NCBI RefSeq assembly: GCF_000519085.1
Contig: NZ_KI912577.1
Coordinates: 1,927,331-1,991,330, forward strand
Direction: 5' to 3'
Length of the DNA: 64,000 nucleotides
Source: Methylobacterium sp. 10
GTDB lineage: Bacteria; Pseudomonadota; Alphaproteobacteria; Rhizobiales; Beijerinckiaceae
The notes under the pieces were generated by a model. It was given only the letters and a program-made list of their open reading frames with translations. It did not search any database and was not told the DNA's origin. Position numbers and translations under genes: made by a program. The stretch's first letter is position 1, and every line of letters starts with the position of its first letter. Shown here piece after piece: positions 56,593-64,000 of this stretch.

Positions 56593-56776
56593 GTGTCGAT
56601 GGATGCGCGATCGCCTTCGTCTTCACGCCGCTGCTCGCGATCGGCCTCGGTTGGCCCGCCGTTCTGATTCGAGAACCCTCGCTGACAAAAACGGAGCGTC
56701 GCTCCCCAGCCGAATGAGCCAGGGTGACACCCCTTAACGCCGTCTTCAGCCGACCTCGCGCATTCTCCCGATCTCG

Positions 56777-57316
56777 ATGGGTCAGGGACGGAGTTCGCGC
56801 GTGTTCGGTCGGAGCCAGGACGGAATCCTCCTCGCGTCGCGCCTGTTGCTGGCGGCGGCGCTGCTGCCTACCGGCATCGCGCGTGCGCTCAACGTCTCGG
56901 GCTTCGCGCTGGCGCTGGCCGGGGCCGGGATGCCGTCTCCCAATGCCGTCGCCACGGCGGCCGTGGTGGTTCAGGTCTTCGGGCCGCTGGCGGTGATCCT
57001 CGGTGTCCTGCCCCGCATCACCGGCTTCGCCCTGGCGGGGTTCGCGGTGGCGATGGCGGTGCTGCTGCACGGGTTCTGGGCCTATTCCGGAGCGGCGGCC
57101 ATGACGGAACGCACCCTGTTCCTGGCCGATCTCGGCCTGGCCGGCGGCTTCCTCATCTATGCCCTCGCCGGTCCGGGTGCCTGGAGCTGGCAGGGCTGGC
57201 GCCGCTCGAACCGGGAAGCGCCCGCCCCCGCCCGGCCGCAATCGGCCAACGCCAATGCAAAATCGGCAAAGGGACCGAAGCGCAGCCCAGCGCGTCCGTC
57301 GAGCCGCGCGGCATGA
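56777..57316 (+). CDS. DoxX family membrane protein
   Basis: The 179-residue protein has four hydrophobic helices (about 18-45, 58-80, 85-103, 118-137) with the DoxX pattern: RLLLAAALLPTGIARALN, then PSPNAVATAAVVVQVFGPLAVILGVLPR and TGFALAGFAVAMAVLLHGFW. The C-terminal tail is Lys/Pro/Ala-rich. DoxX proteins are often membrane subunits with redox or sulfur links; a specific role cannot be assigned. The start ATG is at 56777. It is convergent with the EmrB-type exporter. Confidence 0.85.
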   Translation: MGQGRSSRVFGRSQDGILLASRLLLAAALLPTGIARALNVSGFALALAGAGMPSPNAVATAAVVVQVFGPLAVILGVLPRITGFALAGFAVAMAVLLHGFWAYSGAAAMTERTLFLADLGLAGGFLIYALAGPGAWSWQGWRRSNREAPAPARPQSANANAKSAKGPKRSPARPSSRAA

Positions 57317-57326
57317 GCCCCGCCGC

Positions 57327-58727
57327 TTACACGCCCTTCGACGCGAGGCGTTGACCCGAGACCTCCGCGCCCGCATCCGGCTTCAACCTCAGGAAGGCGA
57401 AGAGGGAGGCGAACGAGATCATCGCGACGGTGAGGAAGGCGGGCCAGAAATCGCCGGCCTCGATCGCTGTGCGGCCATGCTGCGCGGCGGTTGTCTCGAG
57501 GGCCAAGGCTCCGATGGAGACGCCGAGGCTGAGGGACAATTGCTGGGCCACGCTCGCCAAGCTTGTCGCCGAACTCATCTCCCGCGCATCGAGATCGGCA
57601 TAGGCGATGGCGTTGACGCAGGTGAATTGCAGCGAGCGGACGCAGCCGCCGACCAGCAGGACCGCTACGATGAGCCAATGCGGTGTCTGCACCGTGAACA
57701 TGCCGTTCACGGCGAGGAAGCACGAGGCGACGACGGCGTTGAACAGCATTACCCGGCGGAACCCGTAGGCCCGCAGGATGCGCGGGCCGATGAGCTTGAT
57801 GAGAAGCGCGCCCGCCGCCGCGGCGAAGGTGAGCAATCCCGATTGCAACGGGTCGAGACCGAAGCCGATCTGCAGCATCAGCGGCAGCAGGAACGGGATC
57901 GCCCCGGTGCCGATGCGAAACAGGCTGCCGCCGGTCACCGCCGCGCGGAAGGTCGGGTATCTCAACAAGTCGAGGCGGATCACCGGATGCGGCACCCGGC
58001 GCGAATGCGCGAGATAGAGCGCGAGCAGGATCGCCCCTCCGCCGAGGCACCCCCACGAGACGTAATCCGGCAGCAGATGACGCCCCAGGGAAGCGAGGCC
58101 GAGCATCAGCGTCGCGAGGCCGGCCCCCGAGAGCAGGAATCCGGTGATGTCGAGGGGCGGCCGGGACGGCTCGCGGATGTTCTCGAAGTAGATCGTCGAG
58201 AGCGCGATCCCGGCGAGGCCGATCGGGATGTTGATGAAGAAGATCCAGCGCCAGTCGAGATAGGTCGTGATCAAACCGCCCAGCGGCGGCCCCATGATCG
58301 GTCCGATCAGGGCCGGGATCGTCAGGTAGGCGAGAGCGCTCACGAGTTCGCTCTTCGGCACCGCCCGCAGGATGACGAGACGGCCCACCGGCACCATCAT
58401 GGCCCCGCCCATGCCCTGGAATGCGCGCGCGGCGACGAAGGCGCCGAGCGAATCGGAAGCGGCGCAGGCCAGCGACCCCGCCATGAACACGACTAGGGCG
58501 GCGCGGAAAATCGTGCGCGCGCCGTAACGGTCCGCCATCCAGCCGCTGATCGGGATGAAGATCGCGAGGCTCACCAGGTAGGAGGTCAGCGCCAGTTTCA
58601 GGGCGATCGGATCCTCGCCGAGGCTGCGGGCGATGGCCGGCAGGGCGGTGGCGATCACCGTGGAATCCGTGTTCTCCATGAACAGGGCGGTGGCGACGAC
58701 GAGGGGAACGATCTGTGATGGGCGCAT
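57327..58727 (-). CDS. DHA2-type (EmrB/QacA) MFS exporter
   Basis: The 466-residue protein has 13-14 helices. Near the start it has ENTDSTVIATALPAIARSLGE, then GWMADRYGARTIFRAALVVF (motif A near 63-82), AFQGMGGAMMVPVGRLVI and GPPLGGLITTYLDWRWIFFINIPIG, all typical of the EmrB/QacA group. It exports multiple drugs with protons. The ATG at 58727 is the natural start. No regulator gene adjoins it. Confidence 0.93.
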   Translation of the reverse strand: MRPSQIVPLVVATALFMENTDSTVIATALPAIARSLGEDPIALKLALTSYLVSLAIFIPISGWMADRYGARTIFRAALVVFMAGSLACAASDSLGAFVAARAFQGMGGAMMVPVGRLVILRAVPKSELVSALAYLTIPALIGPIMGPPLGGLITTYLDWRWIFFINIPIGLAGIALSTIYFENIREPSRPPLDITGFLLSGAGLATLMLGLASLGRHLLPDYVSWGCLGGGAILLALYLAHSRRVPHPVIRLDLLRYPTFRAAVTGGSLFRIGTGAIPFLLPLMLQIGFGLDPLQSGLLTFAAAAGALLIKLIGPRILRAYGFRRVMLFNAVVASCFLAVNGMFTVQTPHWLIVAVLLVGGCVRSLQFTCVNAIAYADLDAREMSSATSLASVAQQLSLSLGVSIGALALETTAAQHGRTAIEAGDFWPAFLTVAMISFASLFAFLRLKPDAGAEVSGQRLASKGV

Positions 58728-59026
58728 GGGGATCGTGTAGTAGCGCGGCCGAAGCCGACCGGTTCCGTCACGGTCTCGAATGGGGCCTCGATCCGATTCT
58801 TAGGCGAAGACGCACACAAATGATGGTGTCTGTGGATGACGCGTGCGGTGTCGCACGTGGGTGACGACCGTGACCCGCGAGACACAGGTGCGGGCTTCAA
58901 GTCCTCCGGCCGGCGGGGCCGGCTTTCGGGGGCGCCGATACCGCCTTAAGCTCAGCAACAATTCGGCTGTCTCGCATCACATCGGCTGAGCGAGCCACCG
59001 CCGCCATTTTGCGTGAAAGTTATTGA
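58728..59026. other. Divergent intergenic region before the lipoprotein gene
   Basis: About 300 bases without a gene, separating the leftward exporter from the rightward lipoprotein. A hairpin CCGGCC-GGCGG-GGCCGG lies at 58906-58922. No clear promoter is seen. Confidence 0.5.
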
Positions 59027-61535
<2,509 letters not shown>

Positions 61536-61545
61536 GCCCGGTCCG

Positions 61546-61968
61546 ATGTCCGACCCGCGTCACCTCGTGCTCTGGCCCGTCCTGGCGCAGATCGGGCTGA
61601 CCTTCAGCCTCTATGTCTGGCTCTCCGCGGCACGCCTCCTGGCGGTGCGTCGCGGCGAGGTGGAGTTCGGCTGTTTCGAGTTCGGCCGCGACGAGCCGCC
61701 GCCGATCGCGCGCATCACCCGCAACCTCTCGAATCAGTTCGAACTTCCCGTCATCGTCTTCGCCTGCGTCGCCCTGCTGGTTGCCCTCGACCGGGTGACC
61801 TGGGTCGATATCGCTGCCGCCTGGCTCTTCTTCGCCGGCCGGGTGATCCATACGGCCGTCCAGACGCTCACCGACGACGTGCCCCTCAGGGGCAAGGTCT
61901 TCGTCATCAACTTCCTCGGCTGCACGATTCTCGTCGCGCATCTCGGCCTCGTCGCCCTCGGGCGGTGA
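61546..61968 (+). CDS. MAPEG family membrane protein
   Basis: The 140-residue protein has four hydrophobic helices, with RNLSNQFELPVIVFACVALLVA near 58-79 as the family core. MAPEG proteins include microsomal glutathione transferases, but bacterial members are mostly uncharacterised. It begins 11 bases after guaB and is followed by a second MAPEG gene, so these may be co-transcribed. Confidence 0.88.
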   Translation: MSDPRHLVLWPVLAQIGLTFSLYVWLSAARLLAVRRGEVEFGCFEFGRDEPPPIARITRNLSNQFELPVIVFACVALLVALDRVTWVDIAAAWLFFAGRVIHTAVQTLTDDVPLRGKVFVINFLGCTILVAHLGLVALGR

Positions 61969-61990
61969 CGCCGCCGCATCGGAATTCGCC

Positions 61991-62422
61991 ATGACCGTCC
62001 AGGCCATCCTCGCCCCCGTCTTCGCGCAGGTGCTGCTGATCTTCGTGCTGATGTTCTGGCTCGGACGGGTGCGTTTCGCCGAGATCAAGGCGGGTTCGGT
62101 GACGGCCGGCGACGTCTCCATGGGCGAGCGGAACTGGCCGCCTCGCGCGCAGCGATCGGCCAACGCGTTCTCGAACCAGTTCGAGTTGCCGATGCTGTTC
62201 TTCGCCCTGGTGCCGCTGGCGCTCTATACGAAGAAGGCCGATCTGCTCTTCGTCGTCCTCGCCTGGATTTTCGTGGCGTCCCGCGCCGTTCATGCGGGCG
62301 TCTACGTCACCTCGAACCACGTCCCCTCCCGCTTTCGGGCCTATGCGCTCGGGGCGCTGGTGCTGCTGGCGATGTGGATCGTCTTCGCGGTGCGCATCTT
62401 TCTCGCACCCATCGGACTATAA
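61991..62422 (+). CDS. MAPEG family membrane protein (second copy)
   Basis: The 143-residue protein has four hydrophobic helices and SANAFSNQFELPMLFFALVPLALYTKK near 53-80, the MAPEG core. It has the same layout as the preceding gene and begins 22 bases after it. The two are probably diverged tandem paralogs. A partner or substrate is not known. Confidence 0.88.
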   Translation: MTVQAILAPVFAQVLLIFVLMFWLGRVRFAEIKAGSVTAGDVSMGERNWPPRAQRSANAFSNQFELPMLFFALVPLALYTKKADLLFVVLAWIFVASRAVHAGVYVTSNHVPSRFRAYALGALVLLAMWIVFAVRIFLAPIGL

Positions 62423-62491
62423 ACGCACGCCTGGAAAACCGCTTCCCTCATCCGATAAGGAGGGACGCTCATCGAGATTGAGGATCGTCCC

Positions 62492-63430
62492 ATGCGCGTG
62501 CTCGTCGTCGGCGCCGGTGCCACCGGTGGATATTTCGGGGCGCGTCTCGTGGAGGCCGGGCGGGACGTCACCTTCCTCGTGCGGCCGGCGCGGGCGGAGA
62601 AGCTCGCCGCCTCGGGCCTCACCGTGAAGAGCCCGGCCGGCGACATCCATATCGCGGAGCCCGCAACGCTCACCGCCGCCGATCTCGCGGCGGGCAAGGG
62701 CGGAAGCTTCGATCTCGTTCTCCTCAGCTGCAAGGCCTACGACCTCGACGCTGCCATCGCCGACGTGTCCCCGGCCGTGGGCCCGGCGACGCTGGTGCTC
62801 CCCGTGCTCAACGGCCTGCGCCATCTCGACGCCCTCGACGCCGCCTTCGGTCCGGAGCGGGTTCTCGGCGGCTCCTGCGCCATCGCGGCGACGGTGGGGG
62901 GCGACGGCGAGATCCGCATGATGAGCCCCTTGCACACCTTCACCTACGGCGAGCGGGCAGGGGGGCGCTCCGAACGAGTGGAGCGGATCGAGGCGCTGAT
63001 GCAGGGCGTCACGTTCCAGGCGCGCCTCAGCCAGACGATGGTGCTGGAGATGTGGGAGAAATGGTCGTTCCTGGCCACGCTCGCCGGGGCGACCTGCCTG
63101 ATGCGCGCCACCATCGGCGATATCGTCGCCGCACCGGGCGGCCTCGCCTTCATCGAGGCACTGATGGAGGAGTGTCGCCGGATCGCGGAAGACGCCGGCT
63201 ATGCGCCGCGAGAGAAGGTGATGCAGAACACGCGCACCAGCCTCACCGCGGAAGGCTCGGCCTTCACCGCCTCGATGCTGCGCGACATCGAGAACAAGGC
63301 GCGGATCGAGGCCGATCACATCATCGGCGATCTCATCGCCCGCAGCCGCGATGGGGCGCACCCGATGCTCGACCGGGTCTACACCCATCTCAAGGCCTAC
63401 GAGAACCGCCGCGCCCGCGAGGCTGCCTGA
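62492..63430 (+). CDS. 2-dehydropantoate 2-reductase family protein
   Basis: The 312-residue protein has the ApbA/PanE Rossmann N-terminus (VLVVGAGATGGYFGARLVEAGRDVTFLVR) and the family helical C-terminal domain with MWEKWSFLATLAGATCLMRATIGDI near 190-214 and TSLTAEGSAFTASMLRDIENKARIEADHIIGDL near 250-282. PanE reduces ketopantoate to pantoate with NADPH for coenzyme A; several paralogs of this family have other roles. It stands alone after the MAPEG genes and is convergent with a small lipoprotein gene. Confidence 0.9.
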   Translation: MRVLVVGAGATGGYFGARLVEAGRDVTFLVRPARAEKLAASGLTVKSPAGDIHIAEPATLTAADLAAGKGGSFDLVLLSCKAYDLDAAIADVSPAVGPATLVLPVLNGLRHLDALDAAFGPERVLGGSCAIAATVGGDGEIRMMSPLHTFTYGERAGGRSERVERIEALMQGVTFQARLSQTMVLEMWEKWSFLATLAGATCLMRATIGDIVAAPGGLAFIEALMEECRRIAEDAGYAPREKVMQNTRTSLTAEGSAFTASMLRDIENKARIEADHIIGDLIARSRDGAHPMLDRVYTHLKAYENRRAREAA

Positions 63431-63455
63431 GCGGCGGCCCCGGACGGACGGTCGC

Positions 63456-63626
63456 TCAGTAGCGCGGAGCCGGGGGCGGCGGCGGCGGGTTGCCATATTC
63501 GAGCTGCGTCTTGGCATCGTAGGGGCGCTGGGGCGGCGGCGTCAGGTCGACGGCGGGCGCGGTGGAGCAGGCGGCGACGCAGAGCAGGACGAAGCCCGCG
63601 AGAGTGAGATGAAGAATGGGGGACAT
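63456..63626 (-). CDS. Small proline-rich lipoprotein
   Basis: The 56-residue product starts MSPILHLTLAGFVLLCVAACSTAP with lipobox VAAC (Cys near 20), followed by a Pro-rich tail (PPPQRPYDAKTQLEYGNPPPPPPAP). The frame extends upstream, but only the ATG at 63626 gives a lipoprotein signal. It is leftward and convergent with the PanE-like gene. The family is not recognised. Confidence 0.75.
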   Translation of the reverse strand: MSPILHLTLAGFVLLCVAACSTAPAVDLTPPPQRPYDAKTQLEYGNPPPPPPAPRY

Positions 63627-63824
63627 GACGATTGCGAGGCTCCGGACGTTGACGCAGCGGGCTCGGGCGCAGCAAGGGCACGAGACGCGTCTGGCGCCCT
63701 GCCTGTCTGACGGCCGATCGCGCCGGAAGCTCGGCTGTATTGTGTCGGTCCCCGGCTCAAAGCGTGACCGTACCGCGGCAACGGCCATGGCCGGTCATGC
63801 TTCCCTAACCCTGAGGATTTCGTC

Positions 63825-64000
63825 CTGACCCCTCCCGCTCGTCTCTCCGCCGCCATCGAAGTGCTCGCCGACATCGCCGGCCGGCGCCGACCGGCCGCGG
63901 ACGCCCTCAAGGATTGGGGCCTCGCCCACCGCTTCGCCGGTTCCGGCGACCGTGCTGCCATCGCGAGCCTCGTCTACGACGCCCTGCGCCGGCGCGCCTC
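63825..64000 (+). CDS. RsmB/NOP-family 16S rRNA methyltransferase, N-terminal part (truncated)
   Basis: An open frame running off the right edge reads TPPARLSAAIEVLADIAGR, RRPAADALKDWGLAHRFAG and GDRAAIASLVYDALRRRA, the helical NusB-like N-terminus of alphaproteobacterial RsmB. The catalytic domain would lie beyond the window. There is no ATG, GTG or TTG start in frame; a CTG at 63825 with GAGGA upstream is the likely start. It follows guaB by 2.3 kb, as in related genomes. Confidence 0.8.
   Translation, partial: MTPPARLSAAIEVLADIAGRRRPAADALKDWGLAHRFAGSGDRAAIASLVYDALRRRA

Overview
The window is GC-rich chromosomal DNA from an alphaproteobacterium, most likely a Hyphomicrobiales member near Methylobacterium/Methylorubrum. 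This rests on gene content, not on any search: a type II glutamine synthetase, DUF1127 and DUF6894 proteins, HWE-family kinase and FAT-GUY receiver signalling, NepR/EcfG-type stress-response parts, and a tRNA-His with A73 and no encoded G-1. No prophage, transposase, rRNA or CRISPR array is visible. The order looks like ordinary core chromosome interrupted by accessory transport, envelope and signalling genes.

Layout. 0-5 kb: a truncated transglutaminase-family gene, a NepR-receiver fusion, a lytic transglycosylase-like protein, tRNA-His and a ClC channel with a CBS region. 5-10.7 kb: YfdX, a KgtP-type permease, a Gly/Arg-rich DUF1236 protein behind an EcfG-type promoter, and an AraC regulator. 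10.8-22.3 kb: housekeeping genes (hrcA, glsA, glnII with a sigma-54-type promoter, rph-rdgB-hemW, an LpoA-like lipoprotein divergent from rsmI-yraN). 22.3-30.4 kb: a signalling segment with a FAT-GUY single-domain response regulator, an osmoprotectant ABC system without an ATPase, a LOV-PAS-HWE kinase, DUF6894, a Crp/Fnr regulator and a divergent receiver-Crp fusion, plus a 114-bp inverted-repeat element and a relic of an L,D-transpeptidase gene. 30.5-46 kb: envelope genes (YkuD, extensin-like), a MarR/OmpR/histidine kinase operon, ilvE, katG, a DUF3072 gene behind a second EcfG-type promoter, an isolated Flp pilin, DUF937, a Kef/MATE operon and two DUF1127 genes. 46-64 kb: MocR regulator, acyl-CoA dehydrogenase, ispH-thrB, an AldB/ExaC aldehyde dehydrogenase, a beta-lactamase-fold hydrolase, two MFS exporters, DoxX, guaB, tandem MAPEG genes, a PanE-family reductase and the start of an rsmB-like gene.

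The recurring theme is general stress response and two-component signalling. Four signalling proteins (NepR-REC, FAT-GUY receiver, LOV-HWE kinase, REC-Crp) and two EcfG-type promoters lie in 40 kb. Whether they form one circuit is inference. The NepR-REC fusion, which would place an anti-sigma-like module under receiver control, is the most unusual item.
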